A stretch of DNA of 32,938 nt from a virus. The stretch spans positions 1-32,938 of the IMG/VR virus record IMGVR_UViG_3300043548_000077, one strand, 5' to 3'. The notes beneath the pieces are model-generated. The model worked only from the letters and a program-made list of their open reading frames with translations. It ran no database searches and was not told the DNA's origin. The position numbers were made by a program, and so were the translations under genes. Below are positions 20,074-27,559 of this stretch, piece by piece (the first letter of the stretch is position 1; the number at the start of each line of letters is the position of its first letter).

Positions 20074-21175
20074 CAATGAAGACCTCCCGAAAGCAGTCCG
20101 TAGCAAACTCTCTGCACATCAGCAATCAGTCTTCCGTAACGTCTTCAATTCCATGATGGCCGAAGAAGGTATGTCAGAAGGTCGTGCTTTTGCTGGTGCG
20201 TGGTCACAGGCTAAACAGGCTGTCGAAAAAGTCAATATGGACACACTTCGTCAGAAGGCCACAGAACACAACGAGAAGTATGGAGACAAGGGCAGAGTTA
20301 CTGCTGAAACCCTTCGCCAAGTTTATGATCGTGGTGTCGGTGCTTATCGCACTAACCCTCAGAGTGTTCGCCCTAACGTCACTTCCCCTGAACAGTGGGC
20401 TATGGCCCGTGTCAACAACTTCCTTCGGGCTATCCGAAATGGCAAATTCCGCTCTGGGAAGCATGACACAGACCTGTTGCCAGAAAATCATCCGATGGCC
20501 TCTAAGACTGTGGAAAAAGCTGAGTATCAAGGTCGTAATGTCGAACTCGACAAACCTTTCCGTCTCGCGGCTGGTTCTTCTAAGAAGTTTGGTGTCTACG
20601 TCAAAGATGGTGACAAGGTAAAGAAAGTCACCTTTGGCGACCCGAACATGGAAATCCGCCGTGATGATCCAGATGCTCGTGCTAACTTCCGTTCTCGCCA
20701 TTCCTGCGATACTGCCACAGACAAGACTTCTGCCCGTTACTGGTCCTGTCGCATGTGGGAAAGCGGAACCTCTGTCTCAGAGTTGACCAAAGTTTCCGTT
20801 GAAGGTCAGATCGTCAAGCAACTTGATGAAGAGCGTCTCGCCTTTGGTTGGGCTTACGTCTCGACTGTCAACGGTGAAATCAGCCTAGATCACAGCGAAG
20901 AGTTTATTCGCCCTGACCAGATCGCAAAGGCTGCAACCAATTTTATGCTTTCCATGAGAACCGCCAAGGCTATGCACACTGGTGGTAAGATCGGGGAAGT
21001 TGTCCATTCCATGCCCTTGACTAACGAGATTGCCAAGGCATTGGGTATCCAGTCTGACCGCGAAGGCTGGCTAGTCGCTATCAAGGTCTATGACGACCAA
21101 GTATGGCAAGATGTTAAAAGCGGTAAACTGGCTGCGTTCTCCATTGGGGGACGTGCTTTGAAGGAGATGGTGTAA
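20060..21175 (+). CDS. Multidomain prohead protease: ChaB-like domain plus XkdF-like protease
   Basis: A 371-residue protein with four parts. Residues 1-57 (SNEDLPKAVRSKLSAHQQSV, AFAGAWSQAKQ) resemble ChaB. Residues 60-150 form a helical segment ending HDTDLLPENHP. Residues 158-235 form a module with FGDPNMEIRRDDPDARANFR and HSC...YWSCRMW. Residues 245-371 match the XkdF-type phage serine protease (FGWAYVSTVNG, HTGGKIGEVVHS with H306/H316, AFSIGGRA with S361). The protease should mature the prohead by trimming scaffold and capsid. It shares one base with the scaffold-like gene. The order of domains is unusual. Confidence 0.85.
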   Translation: MPYSSNEDLPKAVRSKLSAHQQSVFRNVFNSMMAEEGMSEGRAFAGAWSQAKQAVEKVNMDTLRQKATEHNEKYGDKGRVTAETLRQVYDRGVGAYRTNPQSVRPNVTSPEQWAMARVNNFLRAIRNGKFRSGKHDTDLLPENHPMASKTVEKAEYQGRNVELDKPFRLAAGSSKKFGVYVKDGDKVKKVTFGDPNMEIRRDDPDARANFRSRHSCDTATDKTSARYWSCRMWESGTSVSELTKVSVEGQIVKQLDEERLAFGWAYVSTVNGEISLDHSEEFIRPDQIAKAATNFMLSMRTAKAMHTGGKIGEVVHSMPLTNEIAKALGIQSDREGWLVAIKVYDDQVWQDVKSGKLAAFSIGGRALKEMV

Positions 21176-22044
21176 TGCCCACCGAACTCGTAAACTTGGA
21201 ACTTGAAGAGGTTTCCTTGGTCGATATGGGCGATGACCCACTCGCTAAGGTCGCACTGTTCAAGCGCAGCCCGGAAGGGGAACACATGGAAAACGAAGAA
21301 GATGTCGAAAAGGGCATCTCCATTGAAATTGAAGTCAAATCTCCCGAAGAAGAAATGATGGAAATGCAGATGGAAAACGAACAGCCCGAAGAAGATATGA
21401 TGTCCAAAGTCGAAAATATGAACGACAAAGAGGACATGATGGACGAAGAAGATATGATGGACGCTGATAAGGGCAACTACGAAAAGCCGATGCGTAAATC
21501 TTGGAAGACTGAGGCTCTTGAACTTGAAGAAGTCAACAAGATGCTTCTGGAAGAGATCGAAACTCTCAAAGGTAAAGTTGCTGACCTTGAAGTAGCTGCT
21601 GTCGAGAAGGCAAAGCCTGCCGAAGAGATGATCGAAGTTGAAGGTGAAATGATTGCCAAGTCGGCTATCCCTGCACCGATCCTGAAAAAACTAGAAGATG
21701 TTCAAAAGGCTCTCGAAGTCGAAGAACTCCGTAAACGCGCCGATGAGGTTCTCCCCAATTTCAAGGGAACTGCTGATGAGCGTGGTAAACTGTTGAAGTC
21801 GATTGGGCAAGACGAAGAACTGCTTGCACTCCTTCGTTCCGCTGACGCTGCCTTTGCAGGCATCTATGAAGAAGTCGGCAAAACTGATGCAGCTAATGAT
21901 CTGAAAACTCCTACTGAAAAGCTGAACGATATGGTTAAGTCTTATCAGGAAGAGAAGAAAGAGAAAGACTTCCACAAAGCGTATGCTGCTGTCATCAAAA
22001 CCGCACAGGGTCGCGCCCTCGTGCTTGAAACCTACAAAAAGTAA
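21175..22044 (+). CDS. Scaffold-like protein with protease-tail N-terminus (289 aa)
   Basis: The N-terminus LVNLELEEVSLVDMGDDPLAK resembles the C-terminal tail found on many prohead proteases (E-V-S-L-V-D-x-x-x-x-P), here moved to the next gene. Residues 35-100 are extremely acidic and methionine-rich (EEEMMEMQMENEQPEEDMM, KEDMMDEEDMMDADKG). The rest is helical coiled coil (LELEEVNKMLLEEIETLKG), ending in lysine-rich helices. This is the composition of a head scaffold cleaved by the protease. It begins by a TAATG overlap with the protease. Capsid follows after the decoration protein. Confidence 0.82.
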   Translation: MPTELVNLELEEVSLVDMGDDPLAKVALFKRSPEGEHMENEEDVEKGISIEIEVKSPEEEMMEMQMENEQPEEDMMSKVENMNDKEDMMDEEDMMDADKGNYEKPMRKSWKTEALELEEVNKMLLEEIETLKGKVADLEVAAVEKAKPAEEMIEVEGEMIAKSAIPAPILKKLEDVQKALEVEELRKRADEVLPNFKGTADERGKLLKSIGQDEELLALLRSADAAFAGIYEEVGKTDAANDLKTPTEKLNDMVKSYQEEKKEKDFHKAYAAVIKTAQGRALVLETYKK

Positions 22045-22058
22045 AAGGAGCCTCTATT

Positions 22059-22427
22059 ATGGCATTTACGGAAAACATGGCAACCCGCACCTACATTTCG
22101 GGCGCTGTCATCTCTCAATTCACTTTTGTTGCTGGCCCTGCTTCGGATGGTCAAATTGACCCCTGCGGCGATGGCGCTCGTGCTTGTGGCGTGGCCCTCT
22201 CGGCTGCTACTGGCGCTGGTCAGGCTGTTACGGTTGCCTACGACGGTCGCGTGACTGTTAAGGCTGCTGGCAACATCACTCGTGGTGCTGCTGTCGCTTC
22301 GGACGCTAACGGTGAGGCTGTTGCTGCCGCTTCGACGGACATCATCCTCGGCTACGCTCTGGAAGCTGGCGTTGACAACCAGATCATCACGGTTGAACTG
22401 TCTCGCGCAGAAACCGCTGCTGCCTAA
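22059..22427 (+). CDS. Head decoration protein, DUF2190-like (capsid cement)
   Basis: A 122-residue alanine- and glycine-rich beta protein: NMATRTYISGAVISQFTFV, CGVALSAATGAGQAVTVAYDGRVTVKAAG, GAAVASDANGEAVAA, ILGYALEAG and a final IITVELS. The pattern (variable N-term, G-x-V-x-V-x-A-x-G, final strand) resembles DUF2190, which trims and stabilises capsid surfaces. AAGGAG is before the ATG. Codons are strongly biased to G and C at the third base, like the capsid gene, as expected for an abundant protein. Confidence 0.85.
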   Translation: MAFTENMATRTYISGAVISQFTFVAGPASDGQIDPCGDGARACGVALSAATGAGQAVTVAYDGRVTVKAAGNITRGAAVASDANGEAVAAASTDIILGYALEAGVDNQIITVELSRAETAAA

Positions 22428-22455
22428 TTTCTAGTTTAATAAAGGATTACCAAAA

Positions 22456-23463
22456 ATGGCTATGCTGACTCCGAGCGCCGTTCATATTGACGCCCCGCTT
22501 ACCAACCTGACGATTGCTTTCCTGCAAGACGCCAATAACTTCATTGCTGACCGCGTGTTCCCGAAGGTTGGCGTGTCGAAGAAGACCGACAAGTACTACA
22601 TCTACAACCGTGCTGACTTCAACCGCACTGGTCAGGTGCAGGCCCGCGCTCCGCGCACTCAGGCTCCTCGTGTGGGCATGACCCTCTCGACCGACACCTA
22701 CTCGGCTGACGTGTACTCGCTGGCAACCGACTTCGACTTCGAAACTCTGGCTAACGAAGACGCCGCTCTGGACATCCGTTCGGCTGGCGCTCAGATGCTG
22801 ACCCACCAACTCCTGATCGACCGCGAAATCAAGTGGGCTAACACCTACTTCGCTGGTGGTGTCTGGGGTACGGACTGGGATGGCGTTGCCTCGTCTCCGT
22901 CAACTGGTCAGGTTATCCAGTGGTCGAACTACTCGACCTCGACCCCGATCCAAGACGTTACCAACATCATGCGTACCGTGCAACTCAAGTCGGGCGGCTT
23001 CAAGCCCAACGTCATGGTTGTTGGTAAAGAAGTTCGTGACATTCTGGTCAACCACCCCACGATCCTTGCCCGCCTGAATGGTGGTGCTACCGTGACGAAC
23101 ACCGCTCTGGTGACGGATGCCAAACTGGCTGAAATCTTCGGTGTGGAAGAATTCATGGTCATGGAAACGGTGAAGAACACCGCTGCCGAAGGTCTGACCG
23201 AATCGAACGCTTTCATTGGTGGCAAGCTGGCTGGCTTCTACTACCGTCCGCGCTCGTCGGGCCTGATGATCCCCTCGGCTGGTTACACCTTCACTTGGGA
23301 CGATCTGGAAAATGCTTCGGGCCACGGCATCACGATCAAGTCGTATCGTGGCGACTATCTGGCTATCGACGGTGTTGCCGAAGTGCTGGAAGCCAACTTG
23401 GCCTACGACCACAAGGTTGTTTCGGCTGATCTCGGCGCAGTCATCGACAGCGTTATCGCCTAA
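22456..23463 (+). CDS. Major capsid protein
   Basis: A 335-residue capsid protein of the HK97-fold class: N-terminal LTNLTIAFLQDANNFIADRVFP, a YYIYNRADFNR strand, VYSLATDFDFETLANEDAA, the long helix region SAGAQMLTHQLLIDREIKW, then KPNVMVVGKEVRDILVNHP and NAFIGGKLAGFYYRP typical of this capsid family, and a C-terminal strand (ITIKSYRGDYLAIDGVAEVLEANLAYDHKVV). No delta domain is obvious; the scaffold is a separate gene. Codon use is heavily biased (CTG, TCG, GGC), fitting the most abundant protein. AAAGGA precedes the ATG. Confidence 0.93.
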   Translation: MAMLTPSAVHIDAPLTNLTIAFLQDANNFIADRVFPKVGVSKKTDKYYIYNRADFNRTGQVQARAPRTQAPRVGMTLSTDTYSADVYSLATDFDFETLANEDAALDIRSAGAQMLTHQLLIDREIKWANTYFAGGVWGTDWDGVASSPSTGQVIQWSNYSTSTPIQDVTNIMRTVQLKSGGFKPNVMVVGKEVRDILVNHPTILARLNGGATVTNTALVTDAKLAEIFGVEEFMVMETVKNTAAEGLTESNAFIGGKLAGFYYRPRSSGLMIPSAGYTFTWDDLENASGHGITIKSYRGDYLAIDGVAEVLEANLAYDHKVVSADLGAVIDSVIA

Positions 23464-23482
23464 TTAAGAAAGGGGAGAGAGA

Positions 23483-23899
23483 ATGATCCCGACTAATTTT
23501 CTCTCCCACTCTTTCGACCCTACCAAGAAACTGTATGTCAAGACAAGAGTGCATATTGGTGGTAGGTGGCGTGAGAGGGGAGAACATTACGATTGGAAGG
23601 GTACTGAGAGTTATCAGAACATCCTGACCCTGTTCAATCAAGACTTCTTCTACCATGAACCTTATGATGAAGAAGAAGAAAGAGAAGTCCTTGCCGATGT
23701 GTTCAACAAGAACCTTGATGGCATGACCCTTGCAGAACTCCACGCTTACATTGATAAACTCAATGAGAGGTTTCAGGAGAAAGCTAAAACTGCAAAAGAG
23801 TTTCGAGAAAAGAAATGCCCTAAAGTCCCAAAGGACGTTGAGACACAAGTTCGCAGGATTAAGTTCTGGCGTGATACTCATAGGGAATTGTTTGAATAA
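23483..23899 (+). CDS. Hypothetical protein after capsid, 138 aa
   Basis: Not recognised. Basic-aromatic N-terminal part (LYVKTRVHIGGRWRERGEHYDW), acidic centre (HEPYDEEEEREVLADVF), and a long helical C-terminus (LHAYIDKLNERFQEKAKTA, KDVETQVRRIKFWRDTHREL). GGGGAGAGAGA lies before the ATG. It sits between capsid and head-tail adaptor, where small accessory head proteins occur. Codon use is unlike that of the capsid gene. Confidence 0.82.
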   Translation: MIPTNFLSHSFDPTKKLYVKTRVHIGGRWRERGEHYDWKGTESYQNILTLFNQDFFYHEPYDEEEEREVLADVFNKNLDGMTLAELHAYIDKLNERFQEKAKTAKEFREKKCPKVPKDVETQVRRIKFWRDTHRELFE

Positions 23900-23914
23900 T
23901 AAGAGGGCGACCAG

Positions 23915-24388
23915 ATGGCTTGGAGTTATTCCGCTGCTGACTTGAATACAACCACATCGTCTGGTCGTCTAAACAGCGTCCGTCTGCTTGTTGGTGACAC
24001 AGACACTTCTGACCAATTGGTTCAGAACGAAGAGATTACATTTGGCTTGGCTCAAGCTAACGACAACATCTACTATGCTGCTGCTTGGGTTTGCCGTACT
24101 ATCGCTGCTAAGTTCAGCCGTATGGTTGACACTACCCTTGATGGGGCTTTGAGTGCCAAGTATTCTACTCGCGCTCAACAGTATCAGCAACTGGCTGCAC
24201 AGGTTGAAGCACAAGGGAAGAAGACTTCTGGTAAAGCCCTTGGCGTCTTTGGTGGTGGTTATTCATCGTCTCAGATGGAAGTTGCTAACCAAGACTCGGA
24301 TCGTGTCAAGCCTGCTTTCAGCATTAACCAATTCGATAACGTAGAGGCGGGTGATGGTTACATCCCCGATGAACCCAATGGCGTTTGA
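23915..24388 (+). CDS. Head-tail adaptor (head completion protein)
   Basis: A 157-residue protein with the usual adaptor layout: RLNSVRLLVGDTDTSDQLV, then NEEITFGLAQANDNIYYAAAWVCRTIAAKFSRM, a helical bundle that docks on the portal, and a disordered glycine/serine-rich C-terminus. The R-LLVGDT-x-x-x-x-x-L-x-x-EEI pattern is common to such adaptor (gp6/gp15-type) proteins. Its 3' end overlaps the next gene by 35 bases. Confidence 0.85.
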   Translation: MAWSYSAADLNTTTSSGRLNSVRLLVGDTDTSDQLVQNEEITFGLAQANDNIYYAAAWVCRTIAAKFSRMVDTTLDGALSAKYSTRAQQYQQLAAQVEAQGKKTSGKALGVFGGGYSSSQMEVANQDSDRVKPAFSINQFDNVEAGDGYIPDEPNGV

Positions 24389-24740
24389 CCCCTACACTCT
24401 GCGACAGATGATTAGAGAGCATGGCATAGCCCTCACGCTTCGAAAGAGAGCCGCCAGTGCGTATAGTGATGCCACGGGTACTGTGACCACCACAAACACA
24501 GACTACGCTCTACGGGGCTATTTCTACGACTATACGCCAGACATGGTTGACGGAGAGTCTATCCTTCGTGGTGATCGTCGGGTAGTCCTCGACAATAAAC
24601 TCACCAATGGGTCTGCCACTCCTGAACCTGATGCCACAGACCAGATTATTGGCCTTGGCGACACAGTGAACATTGTCAAGGTGATGGAGATTAAGTCTGG
24701 TAGTGGGACTATGTGCTACTTACTACAAGTGAGGGAGTAA
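24354..24740 (+). CDS. Head closure/stopper protein (probable), 128 aa
   Basis: Beta-rich small protein (IALTLRKRAASAYSDATGT, YALRGYFYDYTPDMVDGES, RRVVLDN, DQIIGLGDTVNIVKVMEI, YLLQVRE) with the G-DTVNIVKV core typical of SPP1 gp16-type stoppers that seal the portal channel. Several in-frame starts exist: ATG 24354 has AGAGG at six bases spacing; 24369 and 24378 are alternatives. The gene overlaps the adaptor by 35 bases. Family called by pattern and order (adaptor, stopper, gp10-like, terminator). Confidence 0.78.
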   Translation: MVTSPMNPMAFDPYTLRQMIREHGIALTLRKRAASAYSDATGTVTTTNTDYALRGYFYDYTPDMVDGESILRGDRRVVLDNKLTNGSATPEPDATDQIIGLGDTVNIVKVMEIKSGSGTMCYLLQVRE

Positions 24741-24741
24741 C

Positions 24742-25185
24742 ATGGCTCAAAACGTACAAAGAAGCGTCACTCAAATCCTCAGGTCCGTAGAAGAGAAACT
24801 TGATGAAGTTCGAAGTGAGTTTCTGGGCAACATGGCTCGTGACCTTGTATCCAGATCGCCTGTTGATACTGGGGCGTATGTGACTTCCCACAGCATTACC
24901 ACAACTTCTGGTGCTGGTCGGTCTAGAACCTCTGAGAATAAGCCTCGTGGTCAAGATACTGGGGCAAAACAACAAGAGGGTCTTGAGCAACTCTATTCGG
25001 ATATTGCTGCATTGCCTGCTGGTGCTACTAAAATCTACATCAACAACAGATCGCCACACAACAAAGCTGTTGAATTTGGTGGTGCTAACTGGACAAAGGA
25101 CGGATACTACGTCTACCAAACTGTCCAAGGAAGAGCCAAAGAGCATCTGGACAGTGCTATCGCCAAAGTGAGGAGTAGAGAGTAA
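24742..25185 (+). CDS. HK97 gp10-like tail/neck completion protein
   Basis: A 147-residue protein with the characteristic motif RSPVDTGAYVTSHSI near residue 38, followed by a disordered loop, then IYINNRSPHNKAVEFGG, as in HK97 gp10-family proteins that complete the neck or tail end. The C-terminal helix (VQGRAKEHLDSAIAKVRSRE) is basic. It starts one base after the stopper stop and shares one base with the tail terminator. Confidence 0.88.
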   Translation: MAQNVQRSVTQILRSVEEKLDEVRSEFLGNMARDLVSRSPVDTGAYVTSHSITTTSGAGRSRTSENKPRGQDTGAKQQEGLEQLYSDIAALPAGATKIYINNRSPHNKAVEFGGANWTKDGYYVYQTVQGRAKEHLDSAIAKVRSRE

Positions 25186-25592
25186 TGAGCATCATTAATG
25201 ACATTCGTGCTTGTCTCGACACTCATTTGACTGGCACTACTAGCATCCCGACTATTGCAAGGCAGAACGTACCTTTTGAACCTACAACGGGTACAGCCTT
25301 TGTTAAAGCAACCCTTGTACCAACACTTCGTCGTCCTGCTGTTCGTGGTTTGAACCCACAAAAGAGATATGATGGGTTCTATAACATCCTGATCTGCACT
25401 CCCGAAGGTTTGGGAACTGGTGCTGGTTACGATATTGCTGACACCCTGTTGTCTAGGTTTGATGCGGGAACGGATATTACTTACAATGGTTACACAGTCT
25501 CCATTGAATATGCAGAAGTTGGTACGAGTTATCTAGACTCACCCTTCTATTGCACTCCTGTTGCAATCGCATGGTACATTTATGGAGCCTGA
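25185..25592 (+). CDS. Tail terminator, DUF4128-like
   Basis: A 135-residue alpha/beta protein: INDIRACLDTHLTG helix, strand VPFEPTTGTAFVKATLVPT, GFYNILICTPEG, a helix with GYDIADTLLSRFDAG, then YTVSIEYAEVG and a final CTPVAIAWYIYGA strand, the fold and length of tail terminators (DUF4128 / lambda gpU role) that cap the tail tube and join it to the head. Correct place before the tail tube. Confidence 0.85.
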   Translation: MSIINDIRACLDTHLTGTTSIPTIARQNVPFEPTTGTAFVKATLVPTLRRPAVRGLNPQKRYDGFYNILICTPEGLGTGAGYDIADTLLSRFDAGTDITYNGYTVSIEYAEVGTSYLDSPFYCTPVAIAWYIYGA

Positions 25593-25596
25593 ACTA

Positions 25597-25767
25597 ATGT
25601 ATAAAGCTATTTCTAATTTTGCGTTTGTAGGTAATACCTACTTTATTGGGGATGAGGTTCCAGAGAGTGTGGCCTCCCTCTTGGCTGATCGGGAAGATTT
25701 GTTCGAAACCGTCAAGGCCACTTCTACCACCAAACCTCAAAAATCCAATACTCTTGAAGGAGAATAA
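25597..25767 (+). CDS. Hypothetical small tail-module protein, 56 aa
   Basis: Starts MYKAISNFAFVGNTYFIGD, a short beta motif, then a helix (PESVASLLADREDLFETV) and a polar tail (STTKPQKSNTLEGE). ATG 25597 has GGAGCC eight bases upstream. Similar short proteins with a YF-x-GD-x-V-P turn occur before the tail tube in other phages; role unknown. Confidence 0.75.
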   Translation: MYKAISNFAFVGNTYFIGDEVPESVASLLADREDLFETVKATSTTKPQKSNTLEGE

Positions 25768-25770
25768 ATC

Positions 25771-26682
25771 ATGGCCTTTGCACAGGGTTCGCGCTCTAGC
25801 CTCGCTTACATTGCTGAAAGCACTTTCGGCACTACGCCTTCCACCCCCACGCTTGCTAACCTGCCTATCAACAGCCACTCGCTTGATCTGACCAAGGATC
25901 GTGTTGAAGGTAACGAAATTCAAGCTGACCGTATGCCTCGCGTTGACCGTCATGGCAACCGTCAAGCTGGTGGTTCGATTGAAGTTGATCTTCGCAAGGG
26001 TGACTTTGACGCCCTCTTTGAATCGGCTTTCTTTAGCACCTTCTCGACCAACGTCTTGAAGATTGGCACCACCCCCAAGTTCTTCTCTATGGAAGATCGT
26101 GCTGTTGACATTGGCCAGTATCGTCTCTTCAAGGGCATGGCTGTCTCGACCCTTGGTGTTTCGATTGCTCCCAACCAGATGGTGACTGGCACCTTCGACA
26201 TGGTTGGTAAAAACATGACCCAATCGTCCACGTCTGCAACTGCTTCGCCAGTTACGGCTGCTTCTGCTAATGCTCCCTTCGACAGCTATAGCGGTGTTAT
26301 CTCGGACGGTGGTTCGGGTATTGCTATCGTGACTTCGCTTGAGTTTTCGCTGTCCAACTCGTTGGCCCCTACGTTTGTGGTTGGTGCTTCGACCACCCCG
26401 CAGTTGGAGTTTGGTCGCGCTGTTGTTGAAGGTACGATGACCGTCTACTACGAAGACGCTACGCTCATCAACAAGTTCCTGAACGAAACCGAATCGACCA
26501 TCCAAGTTAGTGTGGACGATCCTACGGGTTCCTCGGACTACACCTTCCTGTTCCCTCGCGTCAAGTACAACGGTGCTTCGGTTCCTCTGGCTAACCCCCA
26601 GTCGCGCCTGATTACTCTGCCCTTCGTGGCTCTGTATGACTCGACCGAAGGCACGAACATCAAGCTGACCCGCTCCGCTTAA
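25771..26682 (+). CDS. Major tail tube protein
   Basis: A 303-residue tail tube protein: starts AFAQGSRSSLAYIAESTFG (the typical tube N-terminus followed by T-x-P), SLDLTKDRVEGNEIQADRM, RQAGGSIEVDLRKGDFDAL, MAVSTLGVSIAPNQMVTGTFDMVGK, and a C-terminal half with EFSLSNSL and VPLANPQSRLITLPF. This matches the Phage_tube family, stacked hexamer rings of the siphovirus tail. Codon bias towards TCG, CTG and GGC is like the capsid. A structured RNA segment follows. Confidence 0.92.
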   Translation: MAFAQGSRSSLAYIAESTFGTTPSTPTLANLPINSHSLDLTKDRVEGNEIQADRMPRVDRHGNRQAGGSIEVDLRKGDFDALFESAFFSTFSTNVLKIGTTPKFFSMEDRAVDIGQYRLFKGMAVSTLGVSIAPNQMVTGTFDMVGKNMTQSSTSATASPVTAASANAPFDSYSGVISDGGSGIAIVTSLEFSLSNSLAPTFVVGASTTPQLEFGRAVVEGTMTVYYEDATLINKFLNETESTIQVSVDDPTGSSDYTFLFPRVKYNGASVPLANPQSRLITLPFVALYDSTEGTNIKLTRSA

Positions 26683-26689
26683 TAGAAAT

Positions 26690-26789
26690 CCCCGTAAGGG
26701 GTAGGGGCGAGAAAATCTGTGTCGGGCGGAAATCTCGCCCCGTCTTTAATAAAACCCGACACACTACCCGACAAATAAGGATACCCGAC
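26690..26789 (+). promoter_or_regulatory. Structured RNA with loop complementary to three CCCGACA copies
   Basis: After the tail tube stop comes CCCC-GTAA-GGGG (26690-26701), then a strong nine-pair hairpin GGGGCGAGA / TCTCGCCCC (26704-26712 with 26733-26741). Its loop contains GTGTCGGG (26719-26726), the exact complement of CCCGACAC (26755-26762); CCCGACA recurs at 26767-26773 and 26784-26790, the last overlapping the chaperone ATG. A pseudoknot or switch controlling termination and chaperone translation is plausible. The short TCTTT after the hairpin allows a weak terminator. Confidence 0.7.
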
Positions 26790-27188
26790 ATGGATTTGCT
26801 GAAAATTGGTAAACCGAAAGAGACTACCGAAGTCATTCTGTACCACCCCGTTACCTCGGAAGTGCTGACGAATGAAGATGGGTCTAACATGACTATTACT
26901 GTGCATGGCCCCTATAGCAAGAAGTATAAAGCTATTGCTCATGCACAACAGAATCGTCGCCTTGCCAAAGCCCAACGTGGTGGTAAGTTGACGCTTTCTG
27001 CTGAGGAGATTGAAAACTCGGCTATGGAACTTCTGGTACAATGCGTTGAAGACTGGGCCATCACTCTTGGTGGCACTAAGCCTAAAGCCACAGAAGCCAA
27101 AGTGCGAGAAGTCTTTACTCAGTTGCCTTGGGTCAAGGACCAAGTTGATGCTGCGCTTGGAGACGCTCAGGCTTTTTTGGAGAAGTAA
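26790..27188 (+). CDS. Tail assembly chaperone, gpG-like (132 aa)
   Basis: A 132-residue protein: DLLKIGKPKETTEVILYHP, TNEDGSNMTITVHGPYSKKYKA, a helical segment with AQQNRRLAKAQRGG, and a C-terminal domain (IENSAMELLVQCVEDWAITLGG, KVREVFTQLPWVKDQVDAAL). This is the usual form of lambda gpG-type chaperones that hold the tape measure. AAGGA lies ten bases before the ATG. Three codons before its stop is T TTT TTG (27173-27179), giving a -1 fusion with the next frame. Production may also depend on the preceding structured RNA. Confidence 0.9.
   Translation: MDLLKIGKPKETTEVILYHPVTSEVLTNEDGSNMTITVHGPYSKKYKAIAHAQQNRRLAKAQRGGKLTLSAEEIENSAMELLVQCVEDWAITLGGTKPKATEAKVREVFTQLPWVKDQVDAALGDAQAFLEK
27173..27179 (+). 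other. Programmed -1 frameshift site T TTT TTG
   Basis: In the zero frame the codons are GCT TTT TTG GAG AAG TAA. Slippage by -1 on T TTT TTG changes the next codon to GGA and continues without stop through 27227-27559, giving a gpG-gpGT style fusion of 130 + 16 + 110 = 256 residues. A small stem (AGAAG 27181-27185 with CTTCT 27197-27201) follows two bases later. This is the classic arrangement for tail chaperones. Confidence 0.9.
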
Positions 27189-27226
27189 GACTAGCCCTTC
27201 TGGATTATGCTCAGAAAACCTTTAGA

Positions 27227-27559
27227 ATGGATCGTAAAGTCAAAGGTTCGAAAGCAACAGAAAGGGATCACCTAGAGCAAGTCGCTAAACAGTTAGGGAA
27301 GAGTGTCGAGGAATTGGAAAGTGTTGAGAACACAGAAGAACCTCCCACCTTCCCTGATGTAGCTTTGCATATTTGGGCCGCTTTCTTGGAACTACACAAC
27401 GGTAGAACCTACAACATGAGTGGCCCAAATCCAATTTCCTATGACACAATCTACTTTTGGTGTCGTATGATGGGTATTGAACTAACGCCTTGGGAAATAG
27501 GTGTTATCAAAGACCTAGACAATATTTATATTAGAGCGATGGGTGAAGAGAATGTCTAA
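27227..27559 (+). CDS. Second tail chaperone segment, gpT-like, made by -1 frameshift
   Basis: 110 residues from ATG 27227; the frame is open back through the slippery site. Acidic N-terminal linker (VEELESVENTEEPPTFPD) then helices (ALHIWAAFLELHNGRTYNM, YDTIYFWCRMMGIELTPWEIGVIKDLDNIYI) resembling DUF1799-type T domains that follow gpG. There is no good ribosome-binding site at 27227, supporting production mainly as the fusion. The tape measure starts within its last codons (8-base overlap). Confidence 0.85.
   Translation: MDRKVKGSKATERDHLEQVAKQLGKSVEELESVENTEEPPTFPDVALHIWAAFLELHNGRTYNMSGPNPISYDTIYFWCRMMGIELTPWEIGVIKDLDNIYIRAMGEENV

Noticed and set aside
25594-26505. A 303-residue minus-strand frame opposite the tail tube gene
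   Set aside because: Shadow of the codon-biased tail tube gene; its peptide has no recognisable fold and the tail tube is certain.
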